Assembly (NCBI GenBank): GCA_903839035.1
Contig: CAIMAQ010000092.1
Coordinates: 1-32,723 of the forward strand
Direction of reading: 5' to 3'
DNA from: an uncultured Opitutia bacterium
GTDB lineage: Bacteria; Verrucomicrobiota; Verrucomicrobiia; Opitutales; Opitutaceae
DNA length: 32,723 nucleotides
Position numbers and translations under genes: made by a program. Below the pieces are notes generated by a model. That model was not told the origin of the DNA. It saw only the letters and a list, made by a program, of their open reading frames with translations, and did no database searches. Shown one piece after another: positions 1 through 7,558 of this stretch (positions are counted from its first letter, which is position 1; every line of letters starts with the position of its first letter).

Positions 1-83
1 GGACTCCGTCGGACCAGAAGCCCCATAAATTCCTCCCGCACCTGCGTTGCCATCGGGGGTCAGTGGGCCCACTTTAATCGACC

Positions 84-1382
84 ATGAGTAACACGCATCA
101 TGCACCGCTGCCGCACATCGTGGTCATCGGCGCCGGCTTCGGCGGACTTGCATTCTGCCAGAAAATCCCGGCCAAGCTCGCGCGCATCACGCTGATCGAC
201 AGGCAGAACCACCATCTTTTCCAGCCACTGCTTTACCAGGTGGCGTCGGCGGGACTTTCGGCCGTGGACATCGCGCAACCGATCCGCGCGATCTTTGGCG
301 CGCGGCCGAATTTCACCGTCATCATGTCGGCGGTCACGGGCTTCGACCTGGCGGGCAAGCGTGTCCTCCACGAGCACGGTGAGCTCAGCTATGACTACCT
401 CGTCGTCGCGGCGGGCGGCGTGACGAGTTATTTCGGGCACCCGGAATGGGAGCAGTTCGCGCCGGGACTCAAGACGCTCGACGACGCGTTGCAGATCCGC
501 CGCCGGATCCTCCTCGCGTTTGAGCGCGCTGAGATCGAGACCGACGCGGCCAAGCGCGACGCCGCGATGACGATTGTGGTGATCGGCGGCGGCCCGACCG
601 GCGTCGAACTGGCCGGCACCTTCGCCGAGCTCACGCGCACGGTGCTTAACCGCGACTTCGACCACATCGATCCGTCGAAGGCCAAGGTCATCCTGCTCGA
701 GGGCAGCCCGCGCGTGCTGGCGGTATATCCGCCGGATTTGTCGGCGAGCGCGCAGCGGCAGCTGGAATACCTTGGCGTGGAGGTGCGCACGGCCACGCGG
801 GTCGAGAGTGTCACCGAGGGCCAGGTCGTCGCCAATGGCCAGACGCTCAAGTCCGACAACATCGTCTGGGGCGCGGGCGTGGCCGCGGTGCCGCTCGCGA
901 AGCAACTCGGCGTCGAGCAGGACCGTGCGGGACGCGTGAAGGTGTTGGCCGACTGCAGTGTGCCGGGTCACCCGGAGGTCTTTGCGATCGGCGACCTCAT
1001 GTCGCTGGTGGACACGAACGGCGTGACGGTGCCCGGCGTGGCGCAGGGTGCGATGCAGACCGGTGCGCACGTGGCCAAGATTATCTCCCGGGAGTTGCGC
1101 GGGGAGAAATTCGCGCCGCCGGGTCGTGCGGCCTTCGCCTATTTCAACAAGGGCACGATGGCCACGATCGGCCGGTCCGCCGCCGTGGCCGAGATCGGCA
1201 ACGTGCGCTTCAGCGGGTTCCCCGCCTGGATCGCCTGGCTCGGGGTGCACCTGCTGTTCCTGGTAAGTTTCCGCAGCAAGCTCTCGGTGCTGTTCCAGTG
1301 GACCTACTCGTATTTCACGTACAAACGCGGCGCGCGGGTGATCACCGGTGCCACCGGCGGCCCGCCGTCACACTCGGCGTAG
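84..1382 (+). CDS. ndh: Type II NADH:quinone oxidoreductase (NDH-2), FAD-dependent
   Basis: A 432-residue flavoprotein that should pass electrons from NADH to the quinone pool at the inner face of the membrane without pumping protons. The N-terminal dinucleotide fold has VVIGAGFGG (about residues 12-20) for FAD. A second fold has VIGGGPTGVE near residue 166 for NADH. The VFAIGD motif near residue 305 and the AQGAMQTG stretch near residue 325 match the FAD- and quinone-contacting segments of NDH-2. The C-terminus has a hydrophobic stretch (WIAWLGVHLLFLVSF) followed by aromatic and basic residues, as expected for a membrane-associated NDH-2. Length is typical (about 420-450). The gene stands alone and converges on the alpha-galactosidase gene, with about 30 bases between the stops. 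The first 83 bases of the window show no gene and no clear promoter. Confidence 0.93.
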   Translation: MSNTHHAPLPHIVVIGAGFGGLAFCQKIPAKLARITLIDRQNHHLFQPLLYQVASAGLSAVDIAQPIRAIFGARPNFTVIMSAVTGFDLAGKRVLHEHGELSYDYLVVAAGGVTSYFGHPEWEQFAPGLKTLDDALQIRRRILLAFERAEIETDAAKRDAAMTIVVIGGGPTGVELAGTFAELTRTVLNRDFDHIDPSKAKVILLEGSPRVLAVYPPDLSASAQRQLEYLGVEVRTATRVESVTEGQVVANGQTLKSDNIVWGAGVAAVPLAKQLGVEQDRAGRVKVLADCSVPGHPEVFAIGDLMSLVDTNGVTVPGVAQGAMQTGAHVAKIISRELRGEKFAPPGRAAFAYFNKGTMATIGRSAAVAEIGNVRFSGFPAWIAWLGVHLLFLVSFRSKLSVLFQWTYSYFTYKRGARVITGATGGPPSHSA

Positions 1383-1413
1383 CGGCAAGTCGTCCGCCGC
1401 GCCGTGCTTGCAC

Positions 1414-3363
1414 TCAGGCGCGCTCGATCCACACCAGCTCCGAGACCAGCATGCCGCGCAGCTGCATGCTAAACCCGTCATGTATCAGCGTGGCGCCGGG
1501 CAGGGTCACCGCCGGGTTGCTGCCGTCCTCGAAAGTCAGCCGGTAGGTCCGGTCAGTCTCCAGTCCCTTGAGCTTGATCCCGTGGGTGTCCGGGCCGGTG
1601 CCGGGCTTGAAGACATACACGACGCCCTGGCCCGTGCCGGGATCGTAGTATTCGATGGCGTCCCAATTCACGCCGTCCGGCCGGGGCAGCACATGATAGA
1701 GGTTGGCTTGGCGAATGAGTGGCCTCAGGCGCGTCTTGTATGTAACGACTTCGCGCGCGACGGCTCGCCGCTCCTCCGTCGTCCAGACCTGGCCGCCGTT
1801 GGTCGGGCTGGGGCTGTCGATCCACCACATGAACGCGCCGAGGCCCGCCGAGCGGAAATCGTAGGTGATGCCGCCGGGTTCGCCGGGACGCGCGCGGGAG
1901 TGCCACCCGAGGAAACCCTGCATCTGGATCGGGTGCAGCGCATGCGAGCTGTCGTGAAACACCCGCCGCGTCACGATGGCTTCATCGACGGAATCACAGA
2001 TCTGGATCTTCGTGGCCCGGCGCATGGCCCCGTAGTCCTTGATCGGCCCGCCGCCGCCGCAGTTTTCCCACTGGAAGCCCGGCACCTCCTTCATCAATGC
2101 GTCCAGCATCGTGTAGAATCCTTTCACCGACCAATAGTCCGGAGCGATCACCTGGCCGCGGGTCGCGTCGGAGCGCCACGTATCGGCCCCATGTTCGGCG
2201 AACAGGCGCTGGATCCGGCGGCTCCGGGTCGCGCGGCCCTCAGGCGTGGCCATCGGCTCGGCATCGGTCCAGTACGCCACGAAACGCAGGCCCAGTTGGT
2301 GGGTCGCGTCGGACGCGGCCCGCAGGCCCTGTGGCCAGTCGGTCAGATCGGTGTCCGGTTCCAGGCCGTTCCACCAGCCGACATCCACGGTCATCTCCTC
2401 AAAGCCGAGCGCGGCGGCCTCCTTGAGCACCGGATAGTATTTCGACTCCACGGGATCCCAAGCCTTCGGGTCGCATTGCGACGTCGGGCACATGCCGGTC
2501 GCGGTGAACGCGTTCCACTCCAGCTTGGGGTAGGTGGGATCCGTGCGCAGCTCGGCGGGCATGCTGTAGGCGAAAAGGTATTTCCGCAGGCTGTTGCCGG
2601 CGTCATCCACGTCGCCGCGGTAGGCGCCGACCAACACCGGCGGAACCTCAAACTCGCCGCCGGCGGGAAGCTCGACGCGAAAATCCGCGGGATTGCCCGC
2701 CACCAATCGCGCGCCGTGGCCCGTCGGGGCATGCCGGCCGGTGACGCTGAGCTGCGCATGACTCCACTCGATGCCGGCGTAAATACCCTCGGCCGCGGCC
2801 GCGTCGAGGATCACCAGCGGGATGTCGTCGTAACCGGGGGTGGCCACGACCAGCTTTTCATAACCGGTCGTGACCGCGTCGCGAAAGATTCCCGGCACCT
2901 CAAATTTTCCGCCCCCGCCCTCATCACTGATCTGCCAGCAGTGCAGGCTGTCCCCGGGCGGGGCGGCGAGTTCCAGCTGCAGGCTGGGCTGGCCGCCAAT
3001 CCCGGCCGCGTGCGCGGAGGAATTGCGGATCGTCATCGCATGCCTCACAGGTCCCGGCCCCGGGCGGGCCCACCACTCCGAGTCCAGCTCCAAGCCGGTG
3101 GCGGCGCAGCGAAAACGCAGCGTCAGCTGGGTGCCTTCGGTCGGGGCGAGCCGAGCGTCCAAAAACCGCCAGCGGGTCCCGACCGATTTACCCGCGACGG
3201 TCGCCTCGACTGGGAAAGGGAAGTCAGTCCTGGCTGCGGCCCAGTTCCATTCGCCGCCGACATGTCCCAGCCGGGTGATCTGCAAGGCATGGCCGTGCAC
3301 CGCGAGCGAGAGCGCGGTATCGCCGGTGGTCAGGTTCCAGACTTTGGCGGGCAGGGTCGGCAT
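1414..3363 (-). CDS. Alpha-galactosidase-like glycoside hydrolase (GH36/melibiase type)
   Basis: A 649-residue protein with GH36 architecture: an N-terminal beta-sandwich (about 1-270), a TIM barrel (about 280-560) and a small C-terminal beta domain. Barrel hallmarks are EEMTVDVGWWNG (strand with substrate-facing aromatics), TWRSDATRG with Asp399 at the place of the GH36 nucleophile, and ENCGGGGPIKDYG followed by ICDSVDE (Asp457, Asp460), which resembles the GH36 glycine-rich loop and acid/base region. It probably hydrolyses alpha-galactosides, but the loops differ enough from textbook melibiases that another alpha-glycoside is possible. I see no signal peptide, so the protein looks cytoplasmic. 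It is transcribed away from the GH140-like gene, and a hairpin with a T-rich tail lies between them, so it probably has its own promoter in 3364-3411 (no clear boxes seen). No sugar transporter is nearby. Confidence 0.85.
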   Translation of the reverse strand: MPTLPAKVWNLTTGDTALSLAVHGHALQITRLGHVGGEWNWAAARTDFPFPVEATVAGKSVGTRWRFLDARLAPTEGTQLTLRFRCAATGLELDSEWWARPGPGPVRHAMTIRNSSAHAAGIGGQPSLQLELAAPPGDSLHCWQISDEGGGGKFEVPGIFRDAVTTGYEKLVVATPGYDDIPLVILDAAAAEGIYAGIEWSHAQLSVTGRHAPTGHGARLVAGNPADFRVELPAGGEFEVPPVLVGAYRGDVDDAGNSLRKYLFAYSMPAELRTDPTYPKLEWNAFTATGMCPTSQCDPKAWDPVESKYYPVLKEAAALGFEEMTVDVGWWNGLEPDTDLTDWPQGLRAASDATHQLGLRFVAYWTDAEPMATPEGRATRSRRIQRLFAEHGADTWRSDATRGQVIAPDYWSVKGFYTMLDALMKEVPGFQWENCGGGGPIKDYGAMRRATKIQICDSVDEAIVTRRVFHDSSHALHPIQMQGFLGWHSRARPGEPGGITYDFRSAGLGAFMWWIDSPSPTNGGQVWTTEERRAVAREVVTYKTRLRPLIRQANLYHVLPRPDGVNWDAIEYYDPGTGQGVVYVFKPGTGPDTHGIKLKGLETDRTYRLTFEDGSNPAVTLPGATLIHDGFSMQLRGMLVSELVWIERA

Positions 3364-3401
3364 CTTGCAGGTTGCTACCGCGAAGTGACCGCGGACACAC
3401 G

Positions 3402-3432
3402 GGTAAAATAAAGCGGGTCACGGTGACCCGCT
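3402..3432 (-). terminator. Probable rho-independent terminator after the GH140-like gene
   Basis: Two perfect 10-base arms, AGCGGGTCAC at 3412-3421 and GTGACCCGCT at 3423-3432, form a dyad. Read on the minus strand, the stem runs directly into TTTATTTTA. It lies 57 bases past the stop of the GH140-like gene and 48 bases before the alpha-galactosidase start, so it would separate the two transcription units. The one-base centre means the outermost 8 or so base pairs form the real stem. The same dyad could instead be an operator for the alpha-galactosidase gene. Confidence 0.6.
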
Positions 3433-3488
3433 CACGCCCGGCGCGCGGGCGCCGGATATTTTACGGTGAGATCGAGCGCAGCCGCAGG

Positions 3489-5657
3489 TCAGCTGCTGCT
3501 CTCCAGGGCCAAGACCCAGTCATGGTTGTTGCCCGCGGGCGGTGCGACTTGCGACTGACCCTTTGCGTCGGCTTTGACGGGGAATTTCTTCCCGGTCTTG
3601 CCGGTGACGGGGTCGAAGATCGAGGCGGTGTAGCTGGCGCCGGACTTGAGCCCGGAGACGACGATGGGCTCGTGGTAGGGGACGTAGGTCACGCGCGTTT
3701 GCGCGCTGCCGGCGGTTTGCGGGCCGTAGAGGCTCATGTCCAAGGGCGTGAACTGGCCCCAGGGCTGGTCGCCGAGCTGGCCGATGACCTGCGCGGCGGG
3801 CCAGGCGGAGTCGTCGAACGCGCGGGTTTCCCAATCGCTGATCTTGGTCTTGAGTGCCTTCCACGAACTGTCGCTCACGATGCGCAGCTTGCTGCCGTCG
3901 GTGAACTTGATCTCGAGCACCGCCAGCAAGGCCGGCACCGGATCGCCGGCGGCCGGACGGTACTCGGACCACAGCGTGAGGGAATTCCTGCCTGGCTTCA
4001 GCAGGTGGGTCCGGTCGTTGAACTGGTGGCAGCCGTGCCAATCCCAGGCGACGCCGGAGGGGGCGCCGTTCAGCTGTGACTCGCAGTGATGCATGCCGGA
4101 GAAACGCAGGCGGGCGTCGGCGACTTTCTTGCCGGCGGGCAGCTCGAAGGTTTTGCGGAAGTAACGGCGGGCGTTGGGGGCGTCCTTGGCGGCGCCTTCC
4201 TCGCGCGCTGTCCAGATCCACTGCGCGCCATCCAGGGCCAGCGAGACGTTGCCCGTGTACGCGGCCCACTCGGGATGCGGCTCGAACTTGGACCAGTCGT
4301 AGCGCGTGAGCAGGGCCTTGCCGTGTCCACACTCGGCGGAGCCGGTGAAGTTCATCGCCTCGATCCATGGCGTGTTGCCGTAGTTGCCGCCGTGCGGCGA
4401 TGCGCCGTGCGGGATGCCGGGCTGGTTGCACTGCCAGATGCCGTTGCCGCCGTAGGTGTGGCCCATCGCGCCGTTGAGCACGCAGGACCAGAACGCGCGG
4501 CGGGGCCAGGGCGCGGTGATGGTGCCCATCAGCATTTCATAGCAGGGCTCGCCGTTGATCACGGGCATGCGGGGCGTTGCCGCGTAGGTTTCGCGGATGG
4601 CCTTGATGGCATGTTCCACCGATTCGTTCTGCGCGTGCATGACCTGGAGCAGGTCGAAATCGAGCAGCGTCTCGTCGTCGGTCGCGTTGCGCGCGGTGTA
4701 GCGCCGGATCGCGGTCGGGTGGATTGTGACGGGGCGGTTAAACGGGTCGTTTTCCTGGAGGTAACGGATGAGCTTCGTCCAGCCCGTGACCATTTCGCGG
4801 TCATCCATCGGGAAATTCTTCGCGAGGTACCACGGCAGGTTGGCCTCGCCGGCGGTGCACCAGAGGACCGGCCACGCGGCATAGCGGCCGATGAGGTAGC
4901 GCCAGTGCGCCTTCAGCTGATCCTGGGTCATCCAGTTCACGTACCAACCCCACGCGCCGACGATGCAGGGCGTGATGCCGTTCGCGACGAGGTAGGCGAG
5001 TTTCTTGTCGGCTTCGTCAAAGAATTCCGGGCGGATATGTGAGTAGCCTTCTTCCCAGGGGAATCCGGCCTCGTTCGCCCCGCGCGGGTCGAAGGCATGC
5101 ATGTCGGGGAACAGGCCCGCGACGATCTGCACGACGTTGAAGCCCTTCTTCACGCGGTTCGCCGTGAGCGTCTTGAAACCCTTCGGCCAGCTCAGGCGGC
5201 TGCTGAGTCCCATCCACCACGTGTCGCCGAGCCAGAAAAACGGGGTGCCGTCGGTGTGCTCAAAGTGGCGCTTGTCGCTCGCGACCTGCACGGGTCCATG
5301 CGCGTAGAGCGGGTTTTTGCCGGAGTAGGGCGAGATCACCACATCGCCGTAGCGGTTGTGCAGGCCGGCGTCCGTCGCGGGCGAGCACACCGTGCGATAG
5401 CTGTGCGTGCCGGTGAGCGGCGAGGCGTAGCGGACCTTCCAAACCTTGCCGCCGGCCCAGAAGGCGGGGACGCGGAATTCCTTGCCCTTGGGATCGGTGA
5501 AAATGACGTCGAGCACCACCTCGTTGAACGCGTCCGCATAGCCGTTCTGCGCCGTGAAGGAGCGCTCGACCGGCGTGTTCGCGGGGGTGGCGCGGGGCGG
5601 CTTGGCTTTCGGCGCGCGGTGGGTTGCGGTGCGGGTGGGAGGGGACTTTTTCTTCAT
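3489..5657 (-). CDS. GH140-like glycosidase (DUF5060 + DUF4038/apiosidase-like) with extra carbohydrate-binding-like domain
   Basis: A 722-residue protein. Residues 1-32 are a Lys/Arg/Pro/Thr-rich tail rather than a signal peptide. A DUF5060-like beta domain (about 33-115) precedes a DUF4038 TIM barrel (about 130-470) with the typical FFWLGDTWW segment (residues 141-148). Glu271 in CTAGEANLPW and Glu370 in VINGEPCYEM sit where clan GH-A enzymes carry acid/base and nucleophile, so I infer these as the catalytic pair. Residues about 475-640 (FRKTFELP, MHHCESQLNG, DDSAWPAAQ) resemble the jelly-roll found in alpha-L-rhamnosidases. The last 70 residues look like the collagen-binding-like domain common at the end of DUF4038 proteins. 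Family members cleave side-chain sugars of pectin-like glycans, such as apiose on rhamnogalacturonan II; the substrate here is unknown. The bases before the ATG are pyrimidine-rich and hold no Shine-Dalgarno. Confidence 0.82.
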   Translation of the reverse strand: MKKKSPPTRTATHRAPKAKPPRATPANTPVERSFTAQNGYADAFNEVVLDVIFTDPKGKEFRVPAFWAGGKVWKVRYASPLTGTHSYRTVCSPATDAGLHNRYGDVVISPYSGKNPLYAHGPVQVASDKRHFEHTDGTPFFWLGDTWWMGLSSRLSWPKGFKTLTANRVKKGFNVVQIVAGLFPDMHAFDPRGANEAGFPWEEGYSHIRPEFFDEADKKLAYLVANGITPCIVGAWGWYVNWMTQDQLKAHWRYLIGRYAAWPVLWCTAGEANLPWYLAKNFPMDDREMVTGWTKLIRYLQENDPFNRPVTIHPTAIRRYTARNATDDETLLDFDLLQVMHAQNESVEHAIKAIRETYAATPRMPVINGEPCYEMLMGTITAPWPRRAFWSCVLNGAMGHTYGGNGIWQCNQPGIPHGASPHGGNYGNTPWIEAMNFTGSAECGHGKALLTRYDWSKFEPHPEWAAYTGNVSLALDGAQWIWTAREEGAAKDAPNARRYFRKTFELPAGKKVADARLRFSGMHHCESQLNGAPSGVAWDWHGCHQFNDRTHLLKPGRNSLTLWSEYRPAAGDPVPALLAVLEIKFTDGSKLRIVSDSSWKALKTKISDWETRAFDDSAWPAAQVIGQLGDQPWGQFTPLDMSLYGPQTAGSAQTRVTYVPYHEPIVVSGLKSGASYTASIFDPVTGKTGKKFPVKADAKGQSQVAPPAGNNHDWVLALESSS

Positions 5658-5688
5658 TGGGGAAAGGGAAAGCAGCGGGGTTTTATCT

Positions 5689-5746
5689 GCCCACGGAATA
5701 CACGGAATACACGGAAAATTGTCTAGTTTCCGTGTATTCCGTGGGC
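5689..5746. repeat. CCACGGAA-type palindromic repeat, copy 1
   Basis: GCCCACGGAATACACGGAA (5689-5707) is the exact reverse complement of 5728-5746, giving 19-base perfect arms. Inside it, the 9-base unit CACGGAATA is tandemly repeated and then ends as CACGGAAAA, so an alternative 17-base stem (5701-5717 with 5727-5743) with a 9-base loop is also possible. It sits between msrA and the GH140-like gene and contains the msrA stop codon. No T-run follows the stem on the minus strand, so it does not look like an intrinsic terminator. A related copy lies at 6850-6937. Confidence 0.85.
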
Positions 5747-6277
5747 TATGGCGGTTTTCAGTTTTTTGATCTTGGGCTTGATGACGGCGGCGCAGTAGGC
5801 GCGCTCGGGATGTTGCGCGAAATAATTCTGGTGATACTCCTCGGCGGGCCAGAATTTTTTCAGCGGCGAGATTTCCGTCGCGATCGGTTTCGTCAGCGTG
5901 GCCTGCTCGACTGCGCGGGATTTTTCCGCGGCGATCCGCTGCACCTCGCTCGTGGTGTAGATGCGGGAGAGATAACGCGTGCCGATGTCCTCCACGCCCT
6001 GGCCGTCGGCCCGGGTGGGGTCGTGCACCTGCCAGAAAAACTCGAGCAACCGCTCCAAGGTGATTTTTGCCGGATCGTAGTCGATTTTCACGACCTCGAC
6101 GTGGCCGGTCTTATCGGTGTAAACCGCTTCATACGAAGGGTTATCAACATGTCCGCCGGCATAACCGCAGGTCACGCGGGTGACGCCGGGCAATAGCTGA
6201 TAGGCCGCGTCCAGACACCAAAAACAACCGCCGCCGAGGACCAGCGATTGGAAGTTGGCGGGATTCGAATCGGCCAT
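5723..6277 (-). CDS. msrA: Peptide methionine (S)-sulfoxide reductase MsrA
   Basis: A 184-residue cytoplasmic enzyme that reduces the S-epimer of methionine sulfoxide in proteins. The signature GGGCFWC is at residues 15-21, with Cys18 as the catalytic cysteine and Cys21 as a possible resolving or neighbouring cysteine. GYAGGHVDNPSYEAVYTDKT and the later FWQVHDPT and EEYHQNYF blocks are characteristic of the family. I chose the ATG at 6277 because the protein then begins just before the catalytic strand; the open frame runs upstream to 6862 but only through the preceding gene. The start is 8 bases past the stop of the free Met-R-sulfoxide reductase, so the two genes form an operon. The last residues (AHGIHGN) are encoded by the palindromic repeat at 5689-5746, so the C-terminal tail probably derives from repeat sequence. 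Confidence 0.93.
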   Translation of the reverse strand: MADSNPANFQSLVLGGGCFWCLDAAYQLLPGVTRVTCGYAGGHVDNPSYEAVYTDKTGHVEVVKIDYDPAKITLERLLEFFWQVHDPTRADGQGVEDIGTRYLSRIYTTSEVQRIAAEKSRAVEQATLTKPIATEISPLKKFWPAEEYHQNYFAQHPERAYCAAVIKPKIKKLKTAIAHGIHGN

Positions 6278-6285
6278 GGCGCAGG

Positions 6286-6789
6286 TCAGTCGGCGAGGTG
6301 CTGGATGTCGGAGCCCTGCAGGAAAATCTGCGCCACTTTCTCCAGGCCGGCCGCGTCGGTCGCGTCGAAGCGCGCGAGCGACGGGCTGTCCACGTCGAGC
6401 ACGCCGATCAGCTTGCCGGCCTTGATCAGCGGGACGACGATCTCCGCGCGCGAGGCGTGATCGCAGGCGACGTGGCCGGGAAATTTTTCCACGTCGGTCA
6501 CGACGACCGTGGTGCGCCGCTGCGCCGCGGTGCCACACACGCCGCGGCCGAGCTGGAGCCGCACGCAGGCGACCTTGCCCTGGAACGGCCCGAGGACCAG
6601 TTCGCCGCCGCGCAGGAAATAAAATCCCGCCCAGTTCACGTCGCCGAGCCCGGCGTAGAGCAGGGCGGCGGTGTTGGCGGCATTGGCCAGCCCGTTCGTT
6701 TCCCCTGTCAACAGCCCGGTCAGCTGGGTCGTCAGCTCGAGGTAGATATCCGCCTTCGAGGCGCCGGCGGTGGTTTTGACTTCGAACAT
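6286..6789 (-). CDS. msrC: Free methionine-(R)-sulfoxide reductase (GAF-domain fRMsr)
   Basis: A 167-residue single GAF-domain protein that reduces free L-methionine-(R)-sulfoxide. Cys75 (VACVRL), Cys85 (RGVCGTAA) and Cys109 (HVACDHASRAE) have the same spacing, 10 and 24 residues, as the three redox cysteines of the E. coli enzyme (84, 94, 118). NWAGFY and DVDSP are also family hallmarks. I chose the ATG at 6789 (MFEVKTT) because the further open frame up to 6939 translates the CCACGGAA repeat. No Shine-Dalgarno precedes it; the bases just upstream on the minus strand are C- and T-rich. Together with msrA it forms a repair pair covering the free R-sulfoxide and the protein S-sulfoxide; no MsrB is encoded here. 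Promoter elements probably lie in 6790-7030, a region shared with the divergent dcw promoter. Confidence 0.9.
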   Translation of the reverse strand: MFEVKTTAGASKADIYLELTTQLTGLLTGETNGLANAANTAALLYAGLGDVNWAGFYFLRGGELVLGPFQGKVACVRLQLGRGVCGTAAQRRTTVVVTDVEKFPGHVACDHASRAEIVVPLIKAGKLIGVLDVDSPSLARFDATDAAGLEKVAQIFLQGSDIQHLAD

Positions 6790-6849
6790 GAGGGGAGGGG
6801 GGACGGTGTATTTTTGACCGCGGGGCAGGCGAGCGAATTCCGGAATTTT

Positions 6850-6937
6850 GCCCACGGAACACACGGAAAACATGGAATAAAAAACCGGTCGAGGAGGTAG
6901 GGTTCCAGCTTCCGTGTCTTCCGTGAGTTCCGTGGGC
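6850..6937. repeat. CCACGGAA-type palindromic repeat, copy 2 (degenerate)
   Basis: GCCCACGGAAC (6850-6860) pairs perfectly with GTTCCGTGGGC (6927-6937). The inner parts are related but imperfect: ACACGGAAAACATGGAATAA on one side and CTTCCGTGTCTTCCGTGAG on the other, with a centre of about 25 unrelated bases. The unit is clearly the same family as 5689-5746. It lies in the untranslated leader or promoter region of msrC. Its translation on the minus strand (PTELTEDTE) would create a spurious N-terminal extension of that gene. Confidence 0.8.
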
Positions 6938-7046
6938 ACCCCGATCCGTTAACGCGGCGCGTTTGCGAAACGTAACAAACCCTTCGTTTGGGAATAAGAT
7001 GTGAACAAAAAATCGCGTTTTTTCAGGGGTAAATGCTTGACGGTGG

Positions 7047-7081
7047 TGGGGTAGAATGGGTTGAAATGGGGCGTTGTGGGA
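7047..7081 (+). promoter_or_regulatory. MraZ box: four TGGGN repeats with 10-bp period
   Basis: TGGG occurs at 7047, 7057, 7067 and 7077, each followed by a variable base and a 5-base spacer (TGGGG-tagaa, TGGGT-tgaaa, TGGGG-cgttg, TGGGA). This matches the operator described for MraZ, direct TGGGN repeats one helical turn apart, and it lies 23 bases upstream of the mraZ start. A TTGACG at 7037-7042 could be a -35 box, and TAGAAT at 7052-7057 resembles a -10 box, but the two are only 9 bases apart and cannot work together. The exact promoter is therefore unresolved. Autoregulation by MraZ bound across the promoter or transcription start is the likely function. Nothing else is recognised in 6940-7046. 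Confidence 0.8.
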
Positions 7082-7103
7082 CGATTAGTGCCCTACGACC
7101 CCA

Positions 7104-7556
7104 ATGGCGCTACCCGGCAAAGCTTTTTATACCGGCCTTTTCAGGCACACCCTCGACGACAAGAACCGCCTCACGGTCCCGTCGGCGTGGCGGTATGCGC
7201 ACGAGGAAGCCGACACGTTTTTGGCGACGCCGCATCCGGACGGTTACATCGCGGTGCTGCCGCCCGCCGAGGTGGAGAAGCTCCACGCGAAGATTGCCAC
7301 GATGGCGCTGAGCGACGGGGCGGGGCAGGATTTTGTGGCGCGGTTTTTCGCGCAGACGCAGTCGTTCTCGTTCGACAAGGCCGGTCGCATCAGCCTCGAC
7401 GAGGCGCTGATGGCGCATGCCGGCATCAAGCGGGACGCGGTGCTGGTGGGTTCGCTGACGAAGTTCAACATCTACGCGCCGGCCCGGTGGGGCAAGGTGG
7501 AGGATCGCACCTCCGGCGAGAACTTCGGGGACCTGATGCGCCGGATTGGAATTTGA
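7104..7556 (+). CDS. mraZ: Transcriptional regulator MraZ
   Basis: A 150-residue protein of the MraZ/AbrB-like double-fold family that opens dcw clusters and binds TGGGN repeats as a ring-shaped oligomer. The two diagnostic DxxxR motifs are present: DDKNR in LDDKNRLTVPSAWR near residue 20 and DKAGR in FDKAGRISL near residue 92. It begins MALPGKAFYTGLFRHTLDDK, so the ATG at 7104 fits the family well (usual length about 140-155). No Shine-Dalgarno precedes it (ccctacgacccca). The TGGGN array immediately upstream is the expected binding site, so MraZ probably represses or tunes its own operon. The next small gene starts two bases after the stop. Confidence 0.95.
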   Translation: MALPGKAFYTGLFRHTLDDKNRLTVPSAWRYAHEEADTFLATPHPDGYIAVLPPAEVEKLHAKIATMALSDGAGQDFVARFFAQTQSFSFDKAGRISLDEALMAHAGIKRDAVLVGSLTKFNIYAPARWGKVEDRTSGENFGDLMRRIGI

Positions 7557-7558
7557 CC

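Noticed and set aside
1348-3411. 687-codon open frame on the plus strand opposite the alpha-galactosidase gene
   Set aside because: It is an antisense shadow in high-GC DNA: Arg/His/Gly-rich with no recognisable domain, while the minus strand encodes a coherent GH36-like enzyme.
1414-5657. The two glycosidase genes as a polysaccharide utilisation locus
   Set aside because: No SusC/SusD, transporter, regulator or further enzyme is adjacent, and a terminator separates the two genes, so only a loose functional link can be claimed.
5689-5746. Palindrome read as an intrinsic terminator for msrA
   Set aside because: The stem is long, but no run of T follows it on the minus strand, and a related copy lies upstream of msrC, so a dispersed repeat explains it better.
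6278-6862. Long N-terminal extension of MsrA
   Set aside because: The added residues are the out-of-frame translation of msrC, and the true protein begins at the ATG at 6277 just before the catalytic strand.
6790-6939. N-terminal extension of the free Met-R-sulfoxide reductase to 6939
   Set aside because: The extension translates a palindromic repeat, and cysteine spacing and length match the family when starting at 6789.
7037-7057. TTGACG and TAGAAT as a matched promoter pair for the dcw operon
   Set aside because: The spacing is only 9 bases, incompatible with a sigma-70-type promoter, and no good partner was found for either box.
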